64,000 bases of DNA, taken from NCBI RefSeq assembly GCF_014649915.1, contig NZ_BMTY01000007.1, positions 1 through 64,000 on the forward strand, in the 5' to 3' direction. Shown one piece after another: positions 38,701 through 46,526 of the stretch. This stretch comes from Streptomyces toxytricini (GTDB lineage Bacteria; Actinomycetota; Actinomycetes; Streptomycetales; Streptomycetaceae). The position numbers and the translations under genes are program-made. The notes beneath the pieces are model-generated. The model did no database searches, was not told the origin of the DNA, and saw nothing but the letters and a program-made list of their open reading frames with translations. Positions within the stretch are counted from its first letter, which is position 1, and each line of letters begins with the position of its first letter.

Positions 38701-38804
38701 TCGCCGCCGGCGGCCCGCGCCAATGCTCCGGTGAGCACGGCGAGTTCGTCGGCCCGGCCGACGAACACCGGGCTGCTGGATCTTGTCTCCACGCCGCCGA
38801 GCAT
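35748..38804 (-). CDS. LuxR-type regulator with N-terminal AAA/STAND ATPase
   Basis: This 1018-residue LAL-like regulator has a Walker A (GGEAGVGKT, 42-50) and Walker B (LVLVLEDLHWAD, about 160-171). A long helical, TPR-like middle follows, and the C-terminal LuxR helix-turn-helix (AFGLTSRERDVLLLVAAGNT, then NRRIAEELFISPKTASVHVS). Such proteins use ATP-driven assembly to activate secondary-metabolism or catabolic genes. ATG 38804 has GGAAG about 8 bases upstream; GTG 38792 is an alternative. A 55-residue gene lies just upstream on the same strand. Its target genes are not apparent; the neighbouring sugar dehydrogenase and MMPL exporter are possible. Confidence 0.92.
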   Translation of the reverse strand: MLGGVETRSSSPVFVGRADELAVLTGALARAAGGEPQALLIGGEAGVGKTRLTEEFLDEAARGGAVVAVGGCVEIGAEGLPFAPFSTALRSLHRALPGELAAAAAGQEGELARILPELGETPRGPHDEESTARLFELTARMLERLAAERTLVLVLEDLHWADTSTRHLLAYLFRTLAGGRLVLIATYRADDVHRRHPLRPLLAELDRMRTVQRIELPRFNRAEVRRQLAGILAAQPDEAFVDSVFDRSDGNAFFVEELVASRANGCRTGLTESLRDLLLVRVEVLPEAAQRVLRIVAEGGSTVEYPLLRAVAGLTEDELIEALRAAVGANILAATSDGDGYRFRHSLVREAVSDDLLPGERARVNRRYAEAMEADDTLARADERVIRLASHWYYANDPAKALPAVLAASVAARRRHAYSEQLRLLERAVDLWDAAPPEVRESLRPADYTEIYPPCGCDPASAPLQRLDLLAEATVAARYGGDRERGLKISKTALRLLEEDEDPLRAAWFWTERSRLVAGVGRGDGWDEIAKARKLVQGLPPSQVHAEVLVRAAGWGMLHDPGPGNITAAERAVEYARMVGAEDIELSARITVGCLLTDSGDPERGLAEMHAVRERATELGLVPIAGRAHINLTSQLESLGRSREAVELAERGVELVRAARMMDTEAWVRGNMAESLYSLGRWEEAAEAAHRALLIGQSAAPRGSAAARLAHLALARGELTEAAARLADARAHFGTHDNQPQHRIPLSRLAVGVAAGEGRLADVRTEAAAAITRGFPLGQHRYAWPLLLAAASAEADARGLPAADAGRADALALLRGAARNLIAPVPVWAAYAAFFRAEAARAEARDTAADWTEVESALRPLDRPHLLARARHRLAEALLSAGADREAAALLLRQAHATAERLGSRRLREDLALLAQRARLSPAPPPAPAAPPAVDTDPADAFGLTSRERDVLLLVAAGNTNRRIAEELFISPKTASVHVSNILAKLGVSGRGEAAALAHRLRLLPGLTPPEGPAPRGV

Positions 38805-38851
38805 CGCACAGGCTTCCGGGCCGGCGGCACCCCGTCCCGCTGCGCCGGGCG

Positions 38852-39019
38852 TCATGCGGCGCGTGCGAAGCGGCCCCGCTGTCCCCTCACCCCGCTTTCG
38901 GGTTCCCGGCGGCGAGAGGAGGCGCGGCGCGCGGCCTCGGCCTCGCGGGCCCGGCGGTAGTCGTCGGCCTCGCGGATCAGGTCGGCGCGGCGGAGGGCGG
39001 CCATCTCGTACTCGAACAT
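38852..39019 (-). CDS. Small charged protein, 55 residues
   Basis: ATG 39019 follows GGGAG by 7 bases and opens a 55-codon frame. It begins MFEYEMAALRRADLIREADD and continues as an Arg/Glu/Ala-rich helix. Short proteins with an MFEYEM-like start and a RADLIREAD core are, as I recall, common in Streptomyces, with no known role. It lies 47 bases upstream of the LuxR-type gene and is probably co-transcribed with it. Confidence 0.65.
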   Translation of the reverse strand: MFEYEMAALRRADLIREADDYRRAREAEAARRASSRRREPESGVRGQRGRFARAA

Positions 39020-39421
39020 GCGGTGCTCCCTGGTTGCGGTCTGCGGTCACCTCGGTCGGTGTGGTCCGAGTGTCGCGTTCCGGGGGGTGCGGGCACATCG
39101 GGCGGATGCCGCATGTGCGGGGGCGGGACCGCCTTAGATCCCGCGCGCCCCTCCCCTAGACCGCCGCCGGCCCGCCCCGGCGCCGGGGTTCGGGTCGCCT
39201 CTTTCGGATTGCCGGTCGAGCCCGCTTCGTCCGGTGCCGGCGTATCGCGAGGCGGAGGGTCGTCCGCGTGACGGGGTGCGCGGACGACCCGACGACGCGG
39301 CGAGGCGCGGCGCCGGACGACGCGGATCCGGGGGCACCCCCCGGGGGGGGAGCCGGCAGAGCAGGAGCCGAAAGGGCCGCCCTGGAGCCGCCGCGGCGGC
39401 GTACGGGCCGGGGAGCCGGGG
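39020..39421. other. Intergenic region, no gene recognised
   Basis: These 402 bases lie between the MMPL gene end and the 55-residue gene, both leftward. They hold a 12-bp inverted repeat (39257-39290) that may end MMPL transcription and a very C/G-rich CCCCCCGGGGGGGG tract near 39340. No convincing promoter or coding frame is seen. Confidence 0.5.
39257..39290 (-). terminator. Terminator candidate of the MMPL gene
   Basis: GGGTCGTCCGCG and its exact complement form a 12-bp stem around a 10-base loop, 130 bases beyond the MMPL stop. Confidence 0.5.
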
Positions 39422-41662
39422 TCAGCGGGAGGGGGCGGTGGGTTCGGCGCCGTCCTCGGCCGGGGCGGTCGTGCGCTGGGCGGGGAGGGCCGCGGCGGGG
39501 GCGGTCTCCGGCGGTTCGATGCTGATGCGCGGCAGGCGGCGCTCCAGCCAGGCCGGCAGCCACCAGTTCGCACCGCCGAGCAGGTGCATGAGCGCGGGGA
39601 CGAGGAGGGTGCGCAGGACGAAGGCGTCGAGGGCGACGGCGGCGGCGAGGGCGATGCCGAACATGGCGATGATCCGGTCGCCGCTGAGCACGAAGGCCAG
39701 GAACACGGAGATCATGATGACGGCGGCCGAGTTGATCACCCGGCTGGTCTCGGCGAGGCCGACGCGGACGGCGCGGCGGTTGTCGCCGGTCTCCAGCCAC
39801 TCCTCGTACATCCGGCTGACGAGGAAGACCTGGTAGTCCATGGAGAGCCCGAAGAGGACCGACACCATGATCACGGGGAGGAAGGGCTCGATCGGGCCGG
39901 CGCTGCCCAGCCCCATCGCCTCGCTGCCCCAGCCCCACTGGAAGATCGCGACGACGACGCCGAAGGAGGAGGCGACCGCGGCGACGTTCATGGCCGCGGC
40001 CTTGAGGGGGATGCCGATCGACCGGAAGGCGAGCAGGAGCAGGACGCAGCCGAGGACGATGACGACGCCGACGAAGAGGGGGAGCTTGCCGACGATGACG
40101 TCCGCGAAGTCGTCGTAGCCGGCGGTCACGCCGCCGACGCGGACCTCCATGCCGGTGCCCTCGCGGGCGGCGGGGACGACGTCCTCGCGCAGGTGGGCGA
40201 CGAGCTCGCTGGTGGCCCGGGACTGCGGTGCCGACTCGGGCACGACGGTGACGACGGCGGTGTCGCCGCTGCGGTTGAGGACGGCGGGGCCGGCCGAGGC
40301 GACGCCCTCGGCGCCGCGCAGTGCCTCGGCGAGGCGTTCGGCGGCGATCCGGTCGCCGGCGCCGTCGAGGCGGGCGACGACCGTGAGGGGGCCGTTGACG
40401 CCGGGGCCGAAGCCGTCGGCGAGAAGGTCGTAGGCCTGCCGGGTGGTGCTGGTGCCCGGGTTGTTGCCCTGGTCCGAGGTGCCCAGGTGGAGGGAGAACG
40501 TCGGCAGGGCGAGCACCGCCATGGCGGCGGCGGCCAGGAGGCCCAGCTTCTTGGGGTGCCGCTCGACGAAGGCGGACCAGCGGGCGGCGAACCCGGTGGG
40601 CAGCTCCGGCTGCGGGCCGTCGGCGGCGAGGCGGCGGCGCTCGCGCCGCGAGAGGGCGCTCATCCCGATGTACGACAGGAGGGCGGGCAGCAGGGTGACC
40701 GAGGCGGCGACGGTGAGGACGACGGTCAGCGAGGCGGCTATCGCGACGCCGTTCAGGAAGCTCAGCCGCAGCACGAGCATGCCCAGCAGGGCGATGCAGA
40801 CGGTGGCGCCGGCGAAGACGACGGCCCTGCCCGTGGTGGCGACGGCCTGCTCGGCTGCCTCGGCGACGCCCGCTCCGCGCCGCAGGGCCTTGCGGTGCCG
40901 GGTGACGATGAACAGCGCGTAGTCGATGCCGACGCCCAGTCCGACGAGGGTGCCGAGCATGGGGGCGAAGTCCGCGACGGCCATGGCGTGACCGAGCAGC
41001 GCGATGCCGAAGTAGGCGGTGCCGACGGAGACCAGGGCCGTCGCTATGGGGAGGAGGCTGGCCGCGAGCGAGCCGAAGGCGAGGAAGAGGACGAGGGCGG
41101 CGACGGCCACGCCGATGGCCTCGGCGAGGTGGGCCTTGGGCGCCTCGGTCAGGCCGATCGCCCGGCCGCCGAGCTCGACCTGGACGCCGTCCGCCTCGGT
41201 GGCGGCGTTCTTGGCGGCGGCGACGACCGCCTCGGCCTGCGCCATGGGGACGGCGTCCGCCTGCCGGTCGAAGGTCACCACGGCGTAGGCGGTACGCCCG
41301 TCGGCGCTGATCTGCGCGGCGCTCTCGGGCCCGGGCCCGTACGGTCCGGCGACGGAGCCGACGCCGGGCAGCTCCGCGATGGTGTCGAGGGCCCGGGTCA
41401 TGCGCTGCTCGACGCCGGGTGAGCGGGCCGTCAGGTGCGCGGGGGTCCGCCACACGACGGTGTCGGTGTCGCCGCCCTGGCCGGGGAAGCCCTCGCGGAG
41501 GAGGGCGTGGGCCCGGCTGGACTCGGTGCCGGGGACCTCGTAGTCGGTGGAGAAGGCCGTTCCTGCGGCCACGGCGGCCGCGGCGGTCCCGCCGAGGGCG
41601 AGCAGCCAGATCAGGACGGTGGCCAGCCGGTGCCGCATGCACCACCGAGCTATTGCTGCCAA
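39422..41662 (-). CDS. MMPL family RND transporter
   Basis: This 746-residue protein has the MMPL layout: TM1 at about 10-30, an extracytoplasmic domain, a TM bundle with LGTLVGLGVGIDYALFIVTR, a second domain, and a second bundle with VLFGLSMDYQVFLVSRMYEEW. The Asp-Tyr pairs are the family proton-relay signature. The family exports lipids, siderophores or antibiotics (ActII-3 is a Streptomyces example). TTG 41662 is taken as start because AGGGAG lies 9 bases upstream and the length then fits; ATG 41638 is an alternative without a ribosome binding site. The substrate is unknown. Confidence 0.9.
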   Translation of the reverse strand: MAAIARWCMRHRLATVLIWLLALGGTAAAAVAAGTAFSTDYEVPGTESSRAHALLREGFPGQGGDTDTVVWRTPAHLTARSPGVEQRMTRALDTIAELPGVGSVAGPYGPGPESAAQISADGRTAYAVVTFDRQADAVPMAQAEAVVAAAKNAATEADGVQVELGGRAIGLTEAPKAHLAEAIGVAVAALVLFLAFGSLAASLLPIATALVSVGTAYFGIALLGHAMAVADFAPMLGTLVGLGVGIDYALFIVTRHRKALRRGAGVAEAAEQAVATTGRAVVFAGATVCIALLGMLVLRLSFLNGVAIAASLTVVLTVAASVTLLPALLSYIGMSALSRRERRRLAADGPQPELPTGFAARWSAFVERHPKKLGLLAAAAMAVLALPTFSLHLGTSDQGNNPGTSTTRQAYDLLADGFGPGVNGPLTVVARLDGAGDRIAAERLAEALRGAEGVASAGPAVLNRSGDTAVVTVVPESAPQSRATSELVAHLREDVVPAAREGTGMEVRVGGVTAGYDDFADVIVGKLPLFVGVVIVLGCVLLLLAFRSIGIPLKAAAMNVAAVASSFGVVVAIFQWGWGSEAMGLGSAGPIEPFLPVIMVSVLFGLSMDYQVFLVSRMYEEWLETGDNRRAVRVGLAETSRVINSAAVIMISVFLAFVLSGDRIIAMFGIALAAAVALDAFVLRTLLVPALMHLLGGANWWLPAWLERRLPRISIEPPETAPAAALPAQRTTAPAEDGAEPTAPSR

Positions 41663-41867
41663 CGGACGTGCTCCCTGGTGGGTCGGATCTTCACCGGGAG
41701 GCAGCCCGATGCGAAGAACACTGGAACGCGTGAAGGCCGGGCCGGGCTCCCGGGAGGGTCGCTCCTGGGGCGGCCGGGATGGTGCGCACGCATACGATCG
41801 CAGCCATCGGTGATCGTTGGTCCGTTTCGTGTGCATCGTCACAGATGCGCACGCCTCGGCAGACGGG

Positions 41868-42263
41868 TCAGCCCTGCCGCTCCGGCGGCGGCGCCGGCTC
41901 GTCGATGCGGTAGCCGGGGACTGACGGCCAGCGGACCGTGAGGACCACCGACTCCTCCTCCGCGTACCAGGAGTGGTCGACACCGCGGCCCCACACCACG
42001 TAGTCGCCCTGTTCGGCGAGGACGACGTCCCGGTGGGGGAACTCCATCCGGAAGCGGCCGCTGATCAGGACCAGCAGGGCGGTGCGCTCCTCCCCCGTCG
42101 TCCACTGCGCCCGCGCGTCCCCCTTGGGGTGGACGCCCCACTTGATCTCCACGTCCGCGCTGTGGCGCGGATCGCCGGGGTCCTTGAAGTGCCCGAGGAG
42201 CCAGCCGCGGTCGGCGGCGGCGTCGGGGGCGGCCTTGCCGGTGTGGATGCAGAGGTCGTTCAC
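41868..42263 (-). CDS. Cupin-like protein, function unknown
   Basis: The 131-residue protein has a single beta-barrel pattern: a central VLISGRFRMEFPHRDVVLAE and GDYVVWGRGVDHSWYAEEES with a possible metal His. A WLLGHF start and a VEIKWGVHPKGDARAQW segment precede these. This looks like a small cupin of the signal-sensing or isomerase type; no function can be given. The GTG start at 42263 is preceded by TAGCCT exactly 7 bases away and no ribosome binding site, so a leaderless transcript is likely. It diverges from a GNAT gene. Confidence 0.75.
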   Translation of the reverse strand: MNDLCIHTGKAAPDAAADRGWLLGHFKDPGDPRHSADVEIKWGVHPKGDARAQWTTGEERTALLVLISGRFRMEFPHRDVVLAEQGDYVVWGRGVDHSWYAEEESVVLTVRWPSVPGYRIDEPAPPPERQG

Positions 42264-42270
42264 GGGGGTG

Positions 42271-42276
42271 AGGCTA
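42271..42276 (-). promoter_or_regulatory. -10 element of a probable leaderless transcript
   Basis: TAGCCT (read leftward) ends 7 bases before the GTG start of the cupin gene; no ribosome binding site lies between. Confidence 0.45.
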
Positions 42277-42318
42277 ATGCAGTTGCGCGGACCGGTGCTC
42301 CGGTGGTCGGCTGCCGCC

Positions 42319-43155
42319 ATGCGAAGCGATCACGAGGGCCGGGCGCGCCTCCTGGCGGCGTACGACCGCCATGTGCGCGAGGGCGCGCCCCCCGACATGC
42401 CCGGGGCCCGGGTCGAGCGGGCGGGGCGGGTGGTCCGGCAGACCTCGCCGGGCAGCGGCTGGAACGGGGTGCTCTGGTCGGACCTCGACGACGACACGGC
42501 GGACGCGGCGATCGCCGCGCAGGTGGCGTACTACGCGGGCCGCGGCTGCGGCTTCGAGTGGAAGCTGTACGGTCACGACCGCCCGGCCGGTCTGGAAGCA
42601 CGGCTGCGCGCAGCGGGCTTCACCCCCGAGCCGGCCGAGACGGTGCTGGTGGGGCGGACGGAGGAGCTCGCCGCGCTGCCGGTGGAGCCGCCCGCCGGCA
42701 TCACGCTGCACGCGGTGGCCGACGAGGCCGGCGCGGATCTGATGGAGCGCGTCCACACGGAGGCCTTCGGCCGGCACCGTCCCGGCATCCGCGAGCTGGT
42801 GGTGGAACGGCTGCGCGGGGCGCCGGAGACGATCGCCGCCGTGGTGGCCGTGGCCGGCGGCGACCCGGTGAGCGCGGCCCGGATGGAAATGCAGCCGGGC
42901 AGCCCGTTCGCCGGCCTGTGGGGCGGGGGCACGGTGCCCGCATGGCGCGGCCGGGGCGTCTACCGCCTGCTGGTGGCCCACCGCGCGCGGATCGCCGCGG
43001 CGCGCGGGATCCCGTACCTGCACGTGGACGCCTCCGCCCAGAGCCGGCCGATCCTGGAGCGGCTGGGCTTCGACGTCCTCGGCACGACGGTGCCGTACGT
43101 GTGGGAACCCGCCACCGCCGCCACCGGCCCCGCACCCGACCCCGACCCGTCATGA
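42319..43155 (+). CDS. GNAT family N-acetyltransferase
   Basis: In this 278-residue protein the second half (about 130-265) has the GNAT fold, including GGGTVPAWRGRGVYRLLVAHRA as acetyl-CoA loop and HVDASAQSRPILERLGFDVLG. The first half has a degenerate GNAT-like or helical domain (CGFEWKLYGHDRP, LRAAGFTPEPAETVLVGR). ATG 42319 is chosen by the start of the conserved part; no ribosome binding site is clear. Its stop overlaps the next start (ATGA), so it forms a pair with the DinB-type gene. The substrate is unknown. Confidence 0.85.
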   Translation: MRSDHEGRARLLAAYDRHVREGAPPDMPGARVERAGRVVRQTSPGSGWNGVLWSDLDDDTADAAIAAQVAYYAGRGCGFEWKLYGHDRPAGLEARLRAAGFTPEPAETVLVGRTEELAALPVEPPAGITLHAVADEAGADLMERVHTEAFGRHRPGIRELVVERLRGAPETIAAVVAVAGGDPVSAARMEMQPGSPFAGLWGGGTVPAWRGRGVYRLLVAHRARIAAARGIPYLHVDASAQSRPILERLGFDVLGTTVPYVWEPATAATGPAPDPDPS

Positions 43156-43673
43156 GAAAGGGCCACCCGCCCGTGGAACGCATCGACCCGCCCCTGACCG
43201 GCGGTGAGCGCGAGACCCTGCGCGCCTACCTCGACTACCACCGCGCCACCCTGGCCCTGAAGTGCGAGGGCCTCACCGACGAGCAGCTGCGGCGCCGTTC
43301 GATGCCGCCGTCGACCCTGTCGCTGATGGGCCTGGTCCGCCACATGGCCGAGGTGGAGCGCCACTGGTTCCGCCGCACGCTGGGCGGTGCCGACGTGCCC
43401 CACCTGTGGTCGGACAGCGGTGACTTCCAGGCCGCCTACGACCCGGAGGGCTGCGGCCGCGAGGAGGCGTTCGCCGCGTGGCACGCGGAGGTCGCGCACG
43501 CGCGGCGCGTGGAGGAGGCTGCCGAGTCGCTCGATGTCACGGTGTTCGTGCGCAGTTGGGGGCAGGAGGCCTCGCTGCGGCTGCTCATGCTGCACATGGT
43601 CCACGAGTACGCCCGGCACAACGGCCACGCCGACTTCCTGCGGGAGGCCGTCGACGGCGCCACCGGGGCCTGA
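43152..43673 (+). CDS. DinB/DUF664 family four-helix protein
   Basis: In this 173-residue protein the DUF664/DinB signature is present: TLSLMGLVRHMAEVERHWFR near 55 and LMLHMVHEYARHNGHADFLR near 142, which provide the His residues of the metal site. Family members are putative metal-dependent or thiol (mycothiol, bacillithiol) transferases. ATG 43152 overlaps the GNAT stop. Its role next to a GNAT protein is unknown. Confidence 0.88.
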   Translation: MRKGHPPVERIDPPLTGGERETLRAYLDYHRATLALKCEGLTDEQLRRRSMPPSTLSLMGLVRHMAEVERHWFRRTLGGADVPHLWSDSGDFQAAYDPEGCGREEAFAAWHAEVAHARRVEEAAESLDVTVFVRSWGQEASLRLLMLHMVHEYARHNGHADFLREAVDGATGA

Positions 43674-43717
43674 CCGGCCGACCCGGGCGTCCGCCTCCAC
43701 ACCCGCCCCCCCTACAC

Positions 43718-43736
43718 TTAGGCGAGCCTAACCTAA
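43718..43736 (+). promoter_or_regulatory. Iron box (DmdR/IdeR operator)
   Basis: TTAGGCGAGCCTAACCTAA matches 16 of 19 positions of the actinobacterial iron box TTAGGTTAGGCTAACCTAA. It lies 25 bases upstream of the penicillin-acylase-like gene, where a repressor would block transcription under iron sufficiency. Confidence 0.85.
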
Positions 43737-43760
43737 CGCCTTGGGGAAGAGTGTGAGCCT

Positions 43761-45824
43761 GTGAGCGACGCGGACGACTTCGAGCTGTACCGGGACGACT
43801 GGGGCATCCCGCACCTGCGCGCCCCCGACCCGCTCCGCCTGGCCTACGCCCAGGGCCGGGCCACCGCCCTGGACCGGGCCTGGCAGCTGGAGGTCGAACG
43901 CCACCGCTCGCAGGGCGCCAGCGCGGCGTTCCTCGGCCCGGAGTCCCTCGCCTGGGACCGCTTCGCCCGCCAGAGCCGCCTCGACGACACCGCCCGCCGC
44001 TGCCACGAGGCGCTCGACCCGGAGACCGCCGCCTGGGTCGGGGCGTACGTCGACGGCGTCAACGACGGCCTGGCCCGGGGCGCCGCCCGCGACGAGCGCT
44101 TCAACCGCGCCGGCCACACCCCCGCCCCGTGGGAGCCGTGGGTGCCCCTCGGCATCTGGATCGCGACGCACATCCTGTTCGCCGGGTTCGCCACCAAGCT
44201 GTGGCGCGAGCGCGCCGCCCGCGCCCTCGGCGACGAGGCCGCCACCCTGTTCGCCACCGACGGCCCCGGAGCGGCCGGCAGCAACGGCTGGATGGTCCCC
44301 GGCGACCGGACCGCCACCGGCTCGGCGATCATCGCCGGCGACCCGCACCGGATCATCGAGGAGCCGGGCGTCTACCAGCAGATACGGCTGGCCTGCCCGG
44401 AGTACGACGTCGTCGGCATCGCCGTCCCCGGTATCCCCGGCCTCGCCCACTTCGGCCACACCGGGACCGCCGCCTGGGCCATCACCAACGCCATGTCCGA
44501 CTACCAGGACCTCTACGTGGAGCGCCTCCGCACCACCGCCGACGGCTCCGGCTTCGAGGCGCTGGGGCCCGACGGTGCCTGGGAGCCCGTCCACCGGCAC
44601 ACCGAGACCATCGCCGTCGCGGGCGCCGACCCCGTCGAGGTGGAGGTCCTGGAGACCGCCCGCGGCCCCGTCATCACCCGCGAGGAGGGCGGGGACCAGA
44701 CGCTCTCGCTGCGCTACCCGCCCCGCGTCCGCCGCGACCTCGGCTTCGCCGTGCTGCCCGCCCTGCTGCGCGCCCGCACGGTGGCCGACATCGACCGCGC
44801 CCTCGACGGCTGGGCCGAGCCGGTCAACGTCGTCCACGCCGCCGACTCCGAGGGCGGCCTGCTGCACCGCGTCGCCGGCGCCGTCCCGCTGCGCGACCCC
44901 GCGAACCGGCTGCGCCCCGTACCCGCCTGGGACGCCCGCCACGCCTGGCAGGGCTGGGCGCAGACCCCCTCCGAGCCGGTGCAGGACTTCGCCGTCATGG
45001 CCAACGCCCGCGGCATCGCCTCGCCCCTCGGCGTGGAGTTCGCTCCCCCGCACCGCGCCGACCGCATCCGCGAGCTGCTCTCCGGCGCGGCCGACTGGTC
45101 CCCGAAGGCCATGGCCGCCATCCACGCCGACACGCACCTGGCCTCCGCGGAGCCGCTGCTCGCCCTGCTGCCCGAACCGGAGGACCTCTCCCCCGCGGCG
45201 CAGTCGCTGCGAACCCGGCTGCTGGCCTGGGACCGGCGCATGGACGCCGGCAGCACGGACGCCACCCTGTTCGCCGCCCTGCGCGCCGCCGTCGTACGCC
45301 GCTTCGCCGCCGACCCGGCCCTGGAGGGCCTGGCGGGGCCGCCGTCCGGCCCCGAGGTGTTCCACCCCTGGCTGTACCTGCTGCCGCGCATCGGCTACGC
45401 CCTGGAGGGCCTGCTGCGCTCGCCGCTCCTCCCCGGCCTGGACCGGGCCGCGCACGTCCGCGCCGCCCTGGAGGAGACCGCCGCGGCCGGCGCGCCCGAG
45501 ACCCCCTGGTCCGAGGTGCACCGCCTCGCACCGTGGTCGGCGCTCCCGGACCCGGACGCCGCGTGGCCGGGCCTCGGCGGGGACCACGACTGCGTCAACG
45601 CCACCTCCACCGTGCCCGGTTTCACCGACCTGTGCGGCCGTGCGTCGGCCGCCCGCTACGTGTGGGACCTCGGCCGCCGCGAGGACAGCCTGTGGGCCGT
45701 CCCCCTGGGCGCCGACGGCGTCGCCGGAGCGCCCCACCACCGCGACCAGCTGACGCTGTGGGCGCGCTGCGAACTCGTCCCCGTCACCACCGACTGGGCC
45801 CGCCTCACCAAGGAAGACGCATGA
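43761..45824 (+). CDS. Penicillin acylase family Ntn-hydrolase, iron regulated (DesG-like)
   Basis: The 687-residue protein starts DDFELYRDDWGIPHLRA, has the alpha-chain Arg/Tyr region, and carries the new N-terminal Ser174 in GAAGSNGWMV, the self-cleavage site of penicillin/aculeacin/AHL acylases. No signal peptide is seen, unlike most secreted members. A consensus iron box lies directly upstream, and the next gene (ATGA overlap) is a siderophore-type GNAT. From memory, this pair matches desG-desH, proposed to form or recycle arylated or acylated desferrioxamines; the core des genes are not in this window. The GTG at 43761 follows a GGGAAGAG stretch. Confidence 0.88.
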   Translation: MSDADDFELYRDDWGIPHLRAPDPLRLAYAQGRATALDRAWQLEVERHRSQGASAAFLGPESLAWDRFARQSRLDDTARRCHEALDPETAAWVGAYVDGVNDGLARGAARDERFNRAGHTPAPWEPWVPLGIWIATHILFAGFATKLWRERAARALGDEAATLFATDGPGAAGSNGWMVPGDRTATGSAIIAGDPHRIIEEPGVYQQIRLACPEYDVVGIAVPGIPGLAHFGHTGTAAWAITNAMSDYQDLYVERLRTTADGSGFEALGPDGAWEPVHRHTETIAVAGADPVEVEVLETARGPVITREEGGDQTLSLRYPPRVRRDLGFAVLPALLRARTVADIDRALDGWAEPVNVVHAADSEGGLLHRVAGAVPLRDPANRLRPVPAWDARHAWQGWAQTPSEPVQDFAVMANARGIASPLGVEFAPPHRADRIRELLSGAADWSPKAMAAIHADTHLASAEPLLALLPEPEDLSPAAQSLRTRLLAWDRRMDAGSTDATLFAALRAAVVRRFAADPALEGLAGPPSGPEVFHPWLYLLPRIGYALEGLLRSPLLPGLDRAAHVRAALEETAAAGAPETPWSEVHRLAPWSALPDPDAAWPGLGGDHDCVNATSTVPGFTDLCGRASAARYVWDLGRREDSLWAVPLGADGVAGAPHHRDQLTLWARCELVPVTTDWARLTKEDA

Positions 45825-46423
45825 CCGCCACCGCCACCCGCGGGCCCGTCCACACGGAGGCCGTCGACGGCTTCGGGACGGTCACCCTCACCCCCGTCGA
45901 CCCGGCCGCCGACGCCCCGCTGATCCACCGCTGGGTCAGCGAGGACCGCGCCCGCTTCTGGGGCATGACGGACGCGAGCCCCGACCTCGTCCGCGAGGTC
46001 TACGAGGACCTGGACCGCCGCACCACGCACCACGCGTTCCTGGCGCGCCGCGACGGGGTGCCCGTCGCCCTGTTCCAGACGTACGAGTGCACGGCGGACC
46101 GGGTCTCCGAGTGCTACGAGGCCCGGCCCGGCGACACCGGCGTGCACCTGCTCCTGGCCCCGGCCGCGGGCGCCGCCGAGCCCGGCTTCAGCGGGCGGCT
46201 GATCGAGGCGTTCACGGCGTTCGTCTTCTCCGACGGGACCACGCGCCGCCTCGTCGCCGACCCCGACGCCCGCAACGCGAAGGCCATCGCCCGCCTGGAG
46301 CGCTCCGGGTTCGCCGTCGGCCCGGAGGTCGAGCTGCCCGAGATCGTGCTGCCGGAGATCCACATCCCGGCGAAGCGCGCCCGCCTGGCGTTCTACGAGG
46401 CCCCCGGCCTCCCGGCGCGCTGA
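45821..46423 (+). CDS. GNAT acyltransferase of siderophore type (DesH-like)
   Basis: This 200-residue protein is of the IucB/RhbD/MbtK-type acyltransferase fold. It has LIHRWVSEDRARFWGM near 28, ALFQTYECTADRVSECYEAR in the middle, and LVADPDARNAKAIARLERSGF near the end. Members acylate N6-hydroxylysine or N-hydroxycadaverine amines in hydroxamate siderophores. It is translationally coupled to the penicillin-acylase-like gene and shares its iron box. The pair resembles desG-desH but lies away from a desABCD cluster, so substrate and product remain inferred. Confidence 0.85.
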   Translation: MTATATRGPVHTEAVDGFGTVTLTPVDPAADAPLIHRWVSEDRARFWGMTDASPDLVREVYEDLDRRTTHHAFLARRDGVPVALFQTYECTADRVSECYEARPGDTGVHLLLAPAAGAAEPGFSGRLIEAFTAFVFSDGTTRRLVADPDARNAKAIARLERSGFAVGPEVELPEIVLPEIHIPAKRARLAFYEAPGLPAR

Positions 46424-46431
46424 CGGGCCGC

Positions 46432-46478
46432 CACGCGGAACGGCCCGCACCCCGAGGGGGTGCGGGCCGTTCCGCGTG
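46432..46478. terminator. Strong bidirectional terminator
   Basis: A perfect 22-bp stem with a GAG loop ends 9 bases after the GNAT stop and also faces the gatB end, so it serves both convergent transcripts. Confidence 0.9.
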
Positions 46479-46496
46479 CAGCGGGCCGGAGCCGCC

Positions 46497-46526
46497 GGCT
46501 CCGACTGGCTCCGACTGGCTGCGACT
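46497..46526. repeat. Three tandem 10-bp repeats downstream of gatB
   Basis: GGCTCCGACT occurs twice and GGCTGCGACT once, in direct succession, ending within the gatB stop codon. It is probably a replication-slippage repeat. Confidence 0.7.

Noticed and set aside
37557..38960. 467-codon rightward open frame
   Set aside because: It is the shadow of the LuxR/STAND gene, whose Walker and helix-turn-helix motifs are on the other strand.
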